Source: Mycobacterium sp. BK086
GTDB lineage: Bacteria; Actinomycetota; Actinomycetes; Mycobacteriales; Mycobacteriaceae
DNA length: 64,000 bases
Direction: 5' to 3'
Assembly: GCA_004362315.1 (NCBI GenBank)
Contig: SNWL01000010.1
Coordinates: 1-64,000, forward strand
The position numbers and the translations under genes are program-made. Shown piece by piece: positions 1 to 8,074 of this stretch (position 1 is the first letter of the stretch; each line of letters opens with the position of its first letter). The notes below the pieces were generated by a model, which was not told the DNA's origin, ran no database searches, and worked only from the letters and a program-made list of their open reading frames with translations.

Positions 1-509
1 GTCACCAACCGCTGCACCGGATTAATGCCCAACACTTCCATCGCGTCGATCTCTTCACGAATCGTGCGCGACCCCAAATCCGCACACATCGCCGTGGCCC
101 CCGCACCCGCCACGATCAACACCGTCACCAGAGGACCGACCTGGGTCACCGCACCAAACGCAGCACCGGCACCCGAGAGATCAGCAGCACCCAACTCCCG
201 CAACAAAATATTGAGCGTGAACGACACAAGCACGGTGAACGGAATCGCCACCAACAACGTCGGCGCCAACGACACCCGCGCCACAAACCACGACTGCTCC
301 AAAAACTCCCGCGAGTGAAACGGTCTGCGGAAGACGAACTTCACCGCGTCGGCGGACATCGCGAACAAACCACCGACAGCCTGCATCGCCACCGAAAGGG
401 TCTGGAACTGAGGCAATCCCGGTGACCATCGTTGCGAGAGAGAAGGCGTCCCCGCGGGCGCCGGCTCGCTGCTAGGACCATCTTGGCGAACTCCGGTATT
501 CGTTGTCAC
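1..509 (-). CDS. yrbEA: YrbEA/MlaE-family permease, 3' end outside window
   Basis: Integral membrane permease subunit of an Mce (MlaE-type) lipid importer; about 169 N-terminal residues are visible and the frame stays open at base 1. The visible part ends in the family signature RTIREEIDAMEVLGINPVQR, preceded by hydrophobic stretches (SLAPTLLVAIPFTVLVSF and GPLVTVLIVAGAGATAMC). The GTG start at 509 follows an in-frame TGA, with GGAG about 6 bases upstream. As first gene of a canonical mce operon (yrbEA-yrbEB-mceA-F) it probably heads a second mce operon lying to the left. A CCGTACGT element lies 62 bases upstream. The frame was read directly from the minus strand. Confidence 0.85.
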   Translation of the reverse strand, partial: MTTNTGVRQDGPSSEPAPAGTPSLSQRWSPGLPQFQTLSVAMQAVGGLFAMSADAVKFVFRRPFHSREFLEQSWFVARVSLAPTLLVAIPFTVLVSFTLNILLRELGAADLSGAGAAFGAVTQVGPLVTVLIVAGAGATAMCADLGSRTIREEIDAMEVLGINPVQRLV

Positions 510-570
510 AACTCACTCCCAACGCAATTGCGCGGCTCGCCCGCGCCTGGGCAAGCGCCGTCTTTGCGCA

Positions 571-578
571 CCGTACGT
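571..578. promoter_or_regulatory. CCGTACGT element upstream of yrbEA
   Basis: The 229-base gap between the ABM-like gene and yrbEA contains CCGTACGT, 62 bases before the GTG start. The same core recurs upstream of several other genes in the window (see 3172, 27802, 28765, 28859). A TetR-type operator is inferred, not shown. Confidence 0.35.
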
Positions 579-738
579 CCCTGATACTCGAGCCACGTCT
601 TAGCAGTGGCAGTTCGGAGTCGGCCTGAACAGGCACTGCGCAGGCTCGAACCGGGGGCGTCCGGCACGTAACTCCTTGCGCCACCGGTTATCGCGTCGTC
701 TGCCCGTAGGGGTACTGCCGCACCGCAGCGGACAGACA

Positions 739-1416
739 TCAACTCGAACCGACGGTCATTACGTGCGCAACCGTGCCGACGAACATCGGCGGGTATGCGC
801 CCAGGCCGGCCTGAGTCATCCATTCGGCTGCGGCGTCGGGCTTGTCAATCCACTTGCGCACACTGGCTTCGCTGTCGATTTCCTCGAGGATCATCACTTC
901 TCGTCCATCGTCGAACGCACGATAGATCCAGACCTTGCGTACTCCGGCGCTCCTGAAATGCGAGGCCGCCCTGCGCACCCGCTCAACAAGAGCGGTCACG
1001 TCCGCCACCGACGAGATGACGCCCAACACGACCGCGCCGTCGGGCCTCGGCGACGCAGCGTCGACGAAGTCGATCTTCTCGACAACTTCGCCGCCAAAGA
1101 TTGGTGGAACGTCGGCCACCCCGGACACATCGAACCATTCGAAGAGTTTCGGTGACTGCAGGATTCTTCGGATGGGCTGCTGCTGTCGAATGCCGGTCGT
1201 CACGAAGATGCGACCTGGTTCCCACAGCGACGTGTAGATCACGAGGTGGCGGGTACCGATGCTCGCCAAAGCTTCCTGCTGCTCCTGAATCCAGCGCCAC
1301 ATGCGATCGATGCTGTCTACGGTGAAGTCACAGGCGAGGATGAGCGAGTGCGGTTCGTGCTCCGTCAAACTCTCTCCACTCTTCGGATTCGAACTCATAG
1401 CGGACGGGGTGAGCAT
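739..1416 (-). CDS. Hypothetical protein, probable tandem ABM/dimeric alpha-beta-barrel fold
   Basis: About 225 residues with no signal peptide or membrane segment. Two halves of about 100 residues each look alike: each begins with a beta-strand (LILACDF and VVLGVISSV), is followed by an arginine-rich helix, and then a strand of the type KVWIYRAFDDGREVMILEEI. This is typical of two fused antibiotic-biosynthesis-monooxygenase-like domains. No catalytic residues can be assigned. It follows the thiolase-fold gene in the same direction within about 50 bases, so it is probably the last gene of that operon. Start uncertain: ATG at 1416, ATG at 1398 and GTG/TTG near 1446-1452 are all possible, none with a clear ribosome-binding site. 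Confidence 0.6.
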   Translation of the reverse strand: MLTPSAMSSNPKSGESLTEHEPHSLILACDFTVDSIDRMWRWIQEQQEALASIGTRHLVIYTSLWEPGRIFVTTGIRQQQPIRRILQSPKLFEWFDVSGVADVPPIFGGEVVEKIDFVDAASPRPDGAVVLGVISSVADVTALVERVRRAASHFRSAGVRKVWIYRAFDDGREVMILEEIDSEASVRKWIDKPDAAAEWMTQAGLGAYPPMFVGTVAHVMTVGSS

Positions 1417-1466
1417 GTTGGTCACGTCGCGGCCGAGATCCACCACGGTCAACCGCCGCCCAAGGC

Positions 1467-2612
1467 TCAGAGCGTGAGGATCGTTGCCGATGCCGTACCC
1501 GGCGCGCCGTACACCTGCGCAAAACCGACCTGCGGCTGACCGCCGACCTGACGCTCACCTGCCTCACCACGAAGCTGGCGTACCAGCTCGTGGACCTGCC
1601 GCATGCCGGAGGCGCCGATCGGCTCGCCGTTGGCGATGAGGCCACCGTCGGTGTTGACCGGCATCGAACCGTTGATCTCCGTCGCGCCCTCGGCCAGTAA
1701 CTTCTCCTGCTCGCCGTCGGCACAGAACCCAGCCTCGGCCATGTGGATCACCTCCGCGCCGGCGTCGGTGTCCTGCACCTGAATCACGTCGACGTCCTCC
1801 GGCCCGATACCGGCCGTCTCGAACGCCGCGCGTGCGGCGTACACGGTGGGCGAGACGTCCTCCTCGACGGGCGCAGACATGGCGTGCACCTCGTAGGTGC
1901 CAAAGCGGCGGGTACGGATCTCCACTGCACGCACGTAGACCGGCTTGGAGGTGTAGCGGTGTGCGATGTCGGCGCGGCACATGATCACCGCGGCAGCCCC
2001 TTCGTCAGGGGCACAGAACATGTACTGCGTCAGCGGGTAGTTGAGCGCCGGTGAGTTGAGGATCTCCTCTTCAGAAATCGGCTTGCGCCGGAACGCATTC
2101 GGATTCTTCTGCCCGTTGCGGAAGTTCTTGGCGGCCACCTTGGCGAGCGTCGCCTGCGAGATGCCGTGGTCGTGCAGGTAGCGGTTGGCCTTCATTCCGA
2201 AGAACTTGGTGGTGACGAACTGTCCGCTCTCGGCGTACCACTGCGGCAACGCGATCTTGGCCGGGTCGTCGGTGAACGCTCCACGGGGATGTTTGTCCAT
2301 GCCGACTGCGATGGCGATGTCGTACTTGCCGTAGCGGATCGAGTCGGCAACCGCCTGAATGGCGGTCGCGGCGGTGGCGCACGCGTTCTCGACGTTGATG
2401 AACGGGATCCCGGTCAGCCCGACCAGCCGCGTGACCGAGTCTGGGTTGCCGATCTCATAGCTGCCGCCAACGCCGAACTGGATGTCCTTCCAGTCGAGGC
2501 CGGCCTCGTCAAGTGCCATGTGGATCGCCTCGGCGCCCATCTGCACGCAGGGCTTGCCGGGGAAACGGCCGAAGGGGTGCAGGCCTACGCCAATAATCGC
2601 GACGTCGTTCAT
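1467..2612 (-). CDS. Thiolase-fold lipid-transfer (Ltp/SCP-x type) protein
   Basis: 381 residues, usual length for the non-decarboxylating thiolase superfamily. The nucleophilic cysteine is present in NACATAATA (about residue 79). The C-terminal glycine motif reads DGGLIANGEPIGASG, so the GHP histidine is a glutamate. The usual HDCF-type segment reads VQDTDAG. It therefore departs from a canonical ketothiolase. It lies 20 bases downstream of a DUF35 gene, as in the Ltp2-ChsH2 aldolase modules of sterol degraders, so a C-C bond-cleaving or acyl-transfer role on a CoA ester is inferred. Chemistry (thiolysis versus retro-aldol) cannot be settled from sequence. Confidence 0.85.
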   Translation of the reverse strand: MNDVAIIGVGLHPFGRFPGKPCVQMGAEAIHMALDEAGLDWKDIQFGVGGSYEIGNPDSVTRLVGLTGIPFINVENACATAATAIQAVADSIRYGKYDIAIAVGMDKHPRGAFTDDPAKIALPQWYAESGQFVTTKFFGMKANRYLHDHGISQATLAKVAAKNFRNGQKNPNAFRRKPISEEEILNSPALNYPLTQYMFCAPDEGAAAVIMCRADIAHRYTSKPVYVRAVEIRTRRFGTYEVHAMSAPVEEDVSPTVYAARAAFETAGIGPEDVDVIQVQDTDAGAEVIHMAEAGFCADGEQEKLLAEGATEINGSMPVNTDGGLIANGEPIGASGMRQVHELVRQLRGEAGERQVGGQPQVGFAQVYGAPGTASATILTL

Positions 2613-2632
2613 GAAGGTAACTCCTTTGCGGT

Positions 2633-3061
2633 TCAGGTCGGCGGTAAGACGGGCTGGAACGCCCAGATCACGATTTCGGTTCCATCCTCATCGGTGTAGA
2701 ACGGCACGAAGACCAGTTCGACGTCCATGCCGAAAGCCAGCCTGGCCGGATCGGCCTCGGTGAGGCGCGCCTCGACGCGGACGACGTCACCGAGTTGAAC
2801 GAGGCCGACCCCGAACGGGGTGAAGGTTTCCGCCGTCTCCCCCCCGGCGTAGGGCTGTTTAGGTAAGAACCCCTGGGTGGTCCATGCCACCAGGGTGCCG
2901 CAACGCGGCAACAGCAGCTCCGACATATCTGGCCCCCCACATCGCGGGCAGTGGTCTTGCTGGGGCCAGGTCGTCGCGCCGCATGTGCCGCAATGGGCGC
3001 CGATCAACTGTGCATTCTCCTGCGGCCATGTTGAAACCTCGGGCGCAAGCACCTTGACCAT
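2633..3061 (-). CDS. DUF35 OB-fold zinc-ribbon protein, partner of the thiolase-fold gene
   Basis: 142 residues. An N-terminal rubredoxin-like zinc ribbon (CGTCG at about residues 24-28 and CPRCG at about 38-42) is followed by a beta-rich OB-fold domain with GLVQLGDVVRVEARL. DUF35 proteins bind acyl-CoA and form complexes with Ltp-type thiolase-fold enzymes; in cholesterol breakdown the ChsH2 DUF35 domain is needed for Ltp2 activity. The gene is immediately upstream of such an enzyme (20-base gap). Start is ATG at 3061 with TCCTCC on the plus strand (GGAGGA) about 6 bases upstream. Confidence 0.88.
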   Translation of the reverse strand: MVKVLAPEVSTWPQENAQLIGAHCGTCGATTWPQQDHCPRCGGPDMSELLLPRCGTLVAWTTQGFLPKQPYAGGETAETFTPFGVGLVQLGDVVRVEARLTEADPARLAFGMDVELVFVPFYTDEDGTEIVIWAFQPVLPPT

Positions 3062-3171
3062 GAGTCATCCTCCGTTGTAATGACGTTGTCGCCGAACTCG
3101 GACCGTCACACCTGAGGTGATTGCCTGGGCGACTGTCCGATGCGAGTTCAAGCACCTTCATCGTACTGCAT

Positions 3172-3179
3172 CCGTACGT
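3172..3179. promoter_or_regulatory. CCGTACGT element upstream of the DUF35-thiolase operon
   Basis: Lies in the 156-base gap between the Rieske gene and the DUF35 gene, 111 bases before the DUF35 start. A CGTAC half copy precedes it at 3162. It matches the elements at 571, 28765 and 28859. Inferred operator. Confidence 0.35.
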
Positions 3180-3217
3180 AATTGCGTCCGGGGATTGCAC
3201 ATCCGATCAGACACTGA

Positions 3218-3520
3218 TCAGATGTCGATGTAGACCTTGCCGTCCTCGACCTTGGCCGGGAATGTCTTCAGCGGCAACATGGCCGGCGGGCACAGCACAG
3301 CGCCGGTGCGGAGCGAAAACCTGGCGAAATGGAAGCCGCATTCCACCGTGTCCCCCTCGATGTAGCCGTCCGACAAAGAGGATGTCTCGTGCGTGCAGCT
3401 GTCGGCCGTGCAGAGGAACTCCCCCTCGACGTTGAACACCGCCAAGGGGCCTTTTTCGGTGCTGACGCGGCAGGCTTCACCTTCGGCGATCGATTCCGCG
3501 TCAGCGGCGTAGATCCACAT
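3218..3520 (-). CDS. Rieske [2Fe-2S] ferredoxin
   Basis: 100 residues, the size of a stand-alone Rieske ferredoxin. Both ligand pairs are visible: CTH (about residues 42-44) and CGFH (about 61-64), the CxH and CxxH halves of a Rieske cluster. It would carry electrons to an oxygenase. No Rieske oxygenase alpha subunit is in the window, so its partner is unknown; the FAD reductase at 15142-16338 could reduce it. It sits 45 bases after an acyl-CoA dehydrogenase gene in the same direction. Confidence 0.9.
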   Translation of the reverse strand: MWIYAADAESIAEGEACRVSTEKGPLAVFNVEGEFLCTADSCTHETSSLSDGYIEGDTVECGFHFARFSLRTGAVLCPPAMLPLKTFPAKVEDGKVYIDI

Positions 3521-3565
3521 GCTCGTCTCCTTTAAGAGATCCGGTCGGGACGGATGTCCCGCGGT

Positions 3566-4495
3566 CTACCTGACTTGATCACTGAACAGTCCGGTGATGC
3601 CGCGGCGGCCGACGCGTGTGGTCAATTCATCCCGAGTAGCGGAGAGCCCCTTGGGAAGTCGGCGCAACGGCTGACTGTGTCGCGACAGCCAAGACAGCGT
3701 TGTTTCGTCACAGAAGCCCACGGCGCCGTGTAGCTGGTGGCAGACCCGGAAGACGATCTCGGCTGCCTCGATTGCGGCGACTCGTAGCGTTAGCGCGTCG
3801 TCGAGTGCGTCCGACGTCTGGCGTGCCGCACTCCACAGGGCGTACCGCGCAAGCATTTCCAACCCGCTGCGCTCGACCTCGGCTTCGGTCAGCTGGAATT
3901 GCACCCCCTGAAAGGTCGACAGGGGTTGACCAAACTGCTTGCGGACACCGACGTATGCGATTGTCAGCTCGATGGCGCGATCGATCATCCCGAGCAGCGT
4001 CCAGCACGGAAGCACCAACCCGAGGGCAACGTCGGCCGCGCCCTGCTCGTCGATATCCGCCAACTGCAGGTCCACTACGAAGCCTGGGCCTGGGGGCGAC
4101 TGGCCGACCACGGTGCTGCGCTTGCCGCCGGTGGTGACAGCAGCCCAGCGATTGTCGAGACCGGCCAATGCAGCCCGCGGAGCGCTGTCAGCGACAACGA
4201 TCAGTCCGTCGACGTCGAGATCGACGGGCCTGGATAGTCGTTCGGCAACTGGATACGGCAGGGCCCAGTACCCCGCGCTGCGGCACAGCGCCGCTGCGGC
4301 CTCCAGTGAATCGACATCCGTGCGAACGTCAAGGTCCCAGGCGCCCAGCCCGGCCAATACCGCCTCAACCAGTGCGGCACGGGTATCGGGCTTGGCCTCT
4401 GCTTGTTGAATGAGCTGATCGCCTCCGGCCGCTTCAATGGCGCGAAGTGCTTCCCGTCCGAACTCTTTGGCTTCGTCGCCGAGGTCGAGGATCAT
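3566..4495 (-). CDS. Acyl-CoA dehydrogenase, short subunit of a heteromeric pair
   Basis: 309 residues, shorter than the 380-400 of homomeric enzymes. The FAD/subunit segment VRKQFGQPLSTFQGVQFQLTEAEVE-like region is present near residues 185-210, and the C-terminal half contains a LHGAVGFCDETTL segment in the position of the usual QxHGGxG motif. The N-terminal substrate-side domain is reduced. Its ATG overlaps the stop of the upstream dehydrogenase as ATGA. Adjacent unequal acyl-CoA dehydrogenase genes encode alpha2beta2 enzymes acting on steroid-CoA side chains in mycobacteria; that assembly is inferred here. Confidence 0.88.
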   Translation of the reverse strand: MILDLGDEAKEFGREALRAIEAAGGDQLIQQAEAKPDTRAALVEAVLAGLGAWDLDVRTDVDSLEAAAALCRSAGYWALPYPVAERLSRPVDLDVDGLIVVADSAPRAALAGLDNRWAAVTTGGKRSTVVGQSPPGPGFVVDLQLADIDEQGAADVALGLVLPCWTLLGMIDRAIELTIAYVGVRKQFGQPLSTFQGVQFQLTEAEVERSGLEMLARYALWSAARQTSDALDDALTLRVAAIEAAEIVFRVCHQLHGAVGFCDETTLSWLSRHSQPLRRLPKGLSATRDELTTRVGRRGITGLFSDQVR

Positions 4496-5640
4496 GATGT
4501 CGCCAACATCGTGCGAGACAGCAGGATCCGCTGTATCTCGATGCTGCCTGACGCGACCGTGGATGCCTGCGCGTAGCGCCAGTGATCCTCGACTTCCGAG
4601 CGAAAGTACTCGGTGTGGTCATCACCGCGGGGTATGGCTGCGATCATCTCCATCAATACCTCTGCGCTGTCCTGGTCCAGTTTGGTGACCGCGATGCGGT
4701 AGGCGGCCGCATCGCCGGGTGCGACGCGGCCCGTGCTCTGCAGCGAGACCACCCGATATGCGAGCAGGCGTGCTCGCCGACAGTGGGTGAGCACGCGCGT
4801 CCACCGTCCCCGAAGCTCGGCGGGCAAACTGTCCCAAGCCTTTCCGAGCGCTGCCGGGGCGGCGTGCAGAAGCCGTTCGCAACGCGCATAACGCGCGATA
4901 CCGACGCGCTCGTAAGACAGGACGTCCTGAACTATCGACCATCCGCCACCGACTTCACCGAGCACATCGGCATCGGTCACCCTCAGGTCATCGAAAAATA
5001 CTTCATTGAGGTGGTGTGGACCCACCATGGCGCGGATGGGCCGAACCTGTATCGCTGGATCATTCATGGGCACAAGGAAGATCGTCAGGCCTCTTTGCTT
5101 CTTGTCCTCCTTCGAAGTGCGTGCCAACAAGAAACACCACTGCGCCATCGTGGCGTAGGACGTCCAGATCTTCTGACCGCTGACCAGCCATCCGTCTTCG
5201 TCGCGCCGCGCAGCGGTGCGCAGGGAGGCCAGGTCGGAGCCAGCGTCCGGCTCGGAAAACCCCTGGCACCAGATCACTTCGCCCCGTGCAATCGGCGACA
5301 GGTGCCTGCGCTGCTGTTCGGCTGTGCCGTAGCGCATGAGAGTGGGACCGACCCAGTTGACGCCCATGTATTGGGCGCCACGGGGTTCGTGATGCGCCCA
5401 CATCTCCTCACGCACCACGGTCTGTTCCCACACCGAAGCTCCCCGGCCACCGAACTCCTCGGGCCACGACATGCACAACAAGCCCTGTTCGGCCAGCACT
5501 CGACAAAACTGCTGCGCGGTCGCCAGATCGCCCGGATCATCAGTGAACGCGCCCAAGAAGTTAGCGGGCACATTGGTACGGATCAGGTCGCGCAGATGGC
5601 TACGAAGCTGCGTAGCCTGCTCCCCCATCTCGAAGTCCAT
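4492..5640 (-). CDS. Acyl-CoA dehydrogenase, long subunit of a heteromeric pair
   Basis: 382 residues from the ATG at 5638-5640, which has GAGGAG 8 bases upstream; a longer open frame to 5748 lacks support. Visible features: WPEEFGGRGAS in the N-terminal domain, CQGFSEPDAGSDLASL (the FAD/substrate strand), SGQKIWTSYA, and the C-terminal ASGSIEIQRILLSR FAD-binding segment. It would introduce the alpha,beta double bond in an acyl-CoA. It overlaps the short subunit gene by 4 bases. A TGTCA-N6-TGCCA palindrome lies about 55-70 bases upstream. Confidence 0.92.
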   Translation of the reverse strand: MDFEMGEQATQLRSHLRDLIRTNVPANFLGAFTDDPGDLATAQQFCRVLAEQGLLCMSWPEEFGGRGASVWEQTVVREEMWAHHEPRGAQYMGVNWVGPTLMRYGTAEQQRRHLSPIARGEVIWCQGFSEPDAGSDLASLRTAARRDEDGWLVSGQKIWTSYATMAQWCFLLARTSKEDKKQRGLTIFLVPMNDPAIQVRPIRAMVGPHHLNEVFFDDLRVTDADVLGEVGGGWSIVQDVLSYERVGIARYARCERLLHAAPAALGKAWDSLPAELRGRWTRVLTHCRRARLLAYRVVSLQSTGRVAPGDAAAYRIAVTKLDQDSAEVLMEMIAAIPRGDDHTEYFRSEVEDHWRYAQASTVASGSIEIQRILLSRTMLATS

Positions 5641-5693
5641 CTCGACTCTCCTCAACCCCACTCCGGGATTCGCGTAGTGGCCTTGCCCTATTG

Positions 5694-5709
5694 TGTCACT
5701 CGACTGCCA
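5694..5709. promoter_or_regulatory. TGTCA-N6-TGCCA palindromic site
   Basis: TGTCA-CTCGAC-TGCCA lies in the divergent gap between the acyl-CoA dehydrogenase (start 5640, minus) and the secreted-protein gene (start 5882, plus). The same architecture occurs at 37801, 41539-41573 and 54589-54623. Regulator unknown. Confidence 0.35.
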
Positions 5710-5881
5710 CTCACGGACAATAGCGGGAAACGCTGGCCCAATCACCATCGGTACCGAGGTGCATCCTTCGCAAGCCTGACTGCGGCATTGTGCGATGCAG
5801 ATATGCCGCGATTACGCCTGTGCGGCAGCGGAAAACAGTAGTCTTTGCTAGTGAGGTCGCGATGCCACGTGGGAGAGCAAC

Positions 5882-6469
5882 ATGGTGAAGGCACGCTTTA
5901 ACAGATGGTTGCCCGCCGGAGAAGTCGATGACATTCCATTGCCATCGACTGTGGCACTGCTGGCTCGGCGGTCCGGCAAGGTCGCGGCCGCAATACTCGT
6001 CGCCGCTGCGATCACCGGACCGGGCGCCCTGTACCCGGTACAGGTCTGGGCAGACCCCATCGACGTCGACGGAGACTACTCGGTGAACGGAACATTCACC
6101 GCCACGTCCGATGGTCAATGGGCCAAGACGCGGGAGCAGTTTCACGATGAAGCCACCGTCGTCAGTACCTGGACCATCACGTCGACCTGCAGCACTCCCT
6201 ACGCATGCAAGGGACAGGTGACGAGCGACCAGGGATGGAGCGCGAGTACGAGGATGGTGAGCGGAATGTGGTACGTGTCTCGCGATCTTGAGAACTGGAT
6301 GCCCTGCGCGGACGGGACGTCTGCGCAGGGCCATCAGGTCTTCCGGTTCTACCGTGAAGACCCGAATACCCTGGTCGGCGCGGACAAGACGGTCGGCCTC
6401 AGCGGCGCCTGCGGCAAGAATCTGCCACTGGCCATTGAGCTGCCCTTCACGTTGAAGAAAAAGGGCTGA
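5882..6469 (+). CDS. Secreted protein of unknown function
   Basis: 195 residues. A charged N-terminus is followed by a hydrophobic stretch (AAAILVAAAITGPGALYP, about residues 34-51) ending near VWADP, consistent with a signal peptide or anchor with export across the membrane. The mature part has four cysteines (STCSTPYAC and later PCAD, GACGK), probably two disulfides, and many Ser/Thr/Trp residues. I do not recognise a catalytic motif. ATG at 5882 is preceded by GGGAG. It is convergent with mceF (19-base gap) and divergent from the acyl-CoA dehydrogenase operon. Confidence 0.8.
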   Translation: MVKARFNRWLPAGEVDDIPLPSTVALLARRSGKVAAAILVAAAITGPGALYPVQVWADPIDVDGDYSVNGTFTATSDGQWAKTREQFHDEATVVSTWTITSTCSTPYACKGQVTSDQGWSASTRMVSGMWYVSRDLENWMPCADGTSAQGHQVFRFYREDPNTLVGADKTVGLSGACGKNLPLAIELPFTLKKKG

Positions 6470-6487
6470 ACCTCGCCGCCGCATCTA

Positions 6488-8074
6488 TTACGCGGTGGTG
6501 TCGAGCACCAGATCTTGCCACGACTTCGGTGCAGCTGGATTCACGAGGCCTGACTGTTGATAGACAGTGCCGTCGGGGGCCATGTACTTGCCCGTTCGCG
6601 GATCGTATTGCACCAACGCCGCTGACGAAGCTCCCCCTGCACCGTTGTACGAGCTCGGCGCCGCGGTGGCTGGAGCTTCCGGCTCCGCGGGGGGCGCCGC
6701 CGATGGTGGGGGCAGCGGACCCGGCCCGGCGCCGGCCGGCGGTGCGGTAGGCGGCGCCCCTCCAGGTGGCATGGGTGTCCCCTGAAGCGGACCAAAGATG
6801 TTGCTGCCGGGGTCGATTCGTTCGTCAGGGGGGACGCCCTGAGCAATCAGATTCGGATCGATCGGATATGCACCGGTGATGTGTTCGCGCATCGCCAGCG
6901 GTTCATAGGGCTGATCGCTGTCGCAGATCGCCACGGTCGGCGCCCGCTTGCCTGGGTGATCCATGCACGGGTAGTTGCGCGCTCCGCGCACCGAGAGCGG
7001 TGAATCCTGCGGCAGTTTGCAATACAAGCCATCTGGGGTATCGATCGTGGTGGTATCGGCCGGCGAACGCCACTGCGATGGTGGTAGGAAGCCGACGGTG
7101 CACGGGTTCGGATCGCCGACGGAGAACTTGAAATCGCCCAGCGGCAACCCGGTTGGGTTCCTGGCCGGGGCCGCCGCCTGCAGCGTGGCAACCCACGGCG
7201 GCAACAACACCAACAGCTGCTCCAGCGAGGCGTTGTAGGTCACACCGATCTGACCGAGTGTGGTGAGGTTGGCCAGAAGCACCGGCAGAGTGGGTTTGAG
7301 CTGTTCAAGCAGCCGCGTACTTTCCTGCGCGAACCCCGGTCCCTTCTCAAGCAACGTGCGCACCGCAGCGTCGTCCTGGACTACCTGCTGGCTCACCGCG
7401 GCGAGACTGCGAGACCACACCCGTATTGCATCGGTGCTGTCTGCCTGTGAATCCAGCAGCGGTGCGCTGTCCTCGACGAGTGTTCGCGTGCGATCGGCGA
7501 CGCGGTTGATATCACCAACAACCTTGGCTGATGAGTCGAGCAATGATCCCAGGTCATAGCCGGCTCCGTTGAAACCCTTGAAGGATTCGTCGAGCAAATT
7601 GCCGAGCTGGTCCTTGGGGATGCTGTTGATCAGCGCACTGACGCGGTCGAGCATCGGACCGACCTGCTGCGGGAGCGTCGTCTCGCGCGCCGAGATGACG
7701 GAGCCGTCGCGGAGGAAGGGCGCCGAGTCGGAGCGTGGCTGCAACTCGACGTACTGCTCCCCCACCGCGGAGACGCTGCGCACCTCGGCCTGCAGGTCAG
7801 CCGGGATCTTGGGCGAGGTGTCCAGCGACAGAATGGCTTTCGCACCTTGCGGTGTCACCGCGATGTCGGTGACCTTGCCGATCTGCACGCCGCGGTAGGT
7901 CACGTTCGAGAAACGATACAGACCGCCGCCGGCGGGCAACTCCAGGGTGACGGAGATCTTGCCGAGGCCCAGCAGGGTGGGCACCTGCAGGTATTTGAAG
8001 ATCATCAGCCCCGCGCCGATGAGCGAGACAATCGTAAAGATCGCCAGCTGTATCCGGACGAACCGAGTGAGCAT
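6488..8074 (-). CDS. mceF: MceF, Mce-family substrate-binding protein
   Basis: 528 residues. N-terminal membrane anchor (RIQLAIFTIVSLIGAGLMIF), then the MlaD/Mce domain (about residues 35-120, with SNVTYRGVQIGKVTDIAV), a long helical region of the kind that builds the Mce tunnel, and a C-terminal tail rich in Pro/Ala/Gly (about residues 430-490). Four cysteines lie in the pre-tail region (NPCTVGF, LYCKL, NYPCMD, VAICDS). The ATG at 8074 overlaps the mceE stop by one base; the longer frame to 8167 would run into mceE. Last gene of the operon. Confidence 0.92.
   Translation of the reverse strand: MLTRFVRIQLAIFTIVSLIGAGLMIFKYLQVPTLLGLGKISVTLELPAGGGLYRFSNVTYRGVQIGKVTDIAVTPQGAKAILSLDTSPKIPADLQAEVRSVSAVGEQYVELQPRSDSAPFLRDGSVISARETTLPQQVGPMLDRVSALINSIPKDQLGNLLDESFKGFNGAGYDLGSLLDSSAKVVGDINRVADRTRTLVEDSAPLLDSQADSTDAIRVWSRSLAAVSQQVVQDDAAVRTLLEKGPGFAQESTRLLEQLKPTLPVLLANLTTLGQIGVTYNASLEQLLVLLPPWVATLQAAAPARNPTGLPLGDFKFSVGDPNPCTVGFLPPSQWRSPADTTTIDTPDGLYCKLPQDSPLSVRGARNYPCMDHPGKRAPTVAICDSDQPYEPLAMREHITGAYPIDPNLIAQGVPPDERIDPGSNIFGPLQGTPMPPGGAPPTAPPAGAGPGPLPPPSAAPPAEPEAPATAAPSSYNGAGGASSAALVQYDPRTGKYMAPDGTVYQQSGLVNPAAPKSWQDLVLDTTA

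Noticed and set aside
3145..3160. CAAG-N3-CTTC, resembling a KstR2 site
   Set aside because: Spacing and right arm do not match the KstR2 palindrome; I also saw no AAC-N2-GTT KstR-type sites in the gaps I read.
4582..5841. 419-codon open frame on the plus strand
   Set aside because: Antisense to the acyl-CoA dehydrogenase, which shows FAD and substrate motifs; the product has no protein-like domain.
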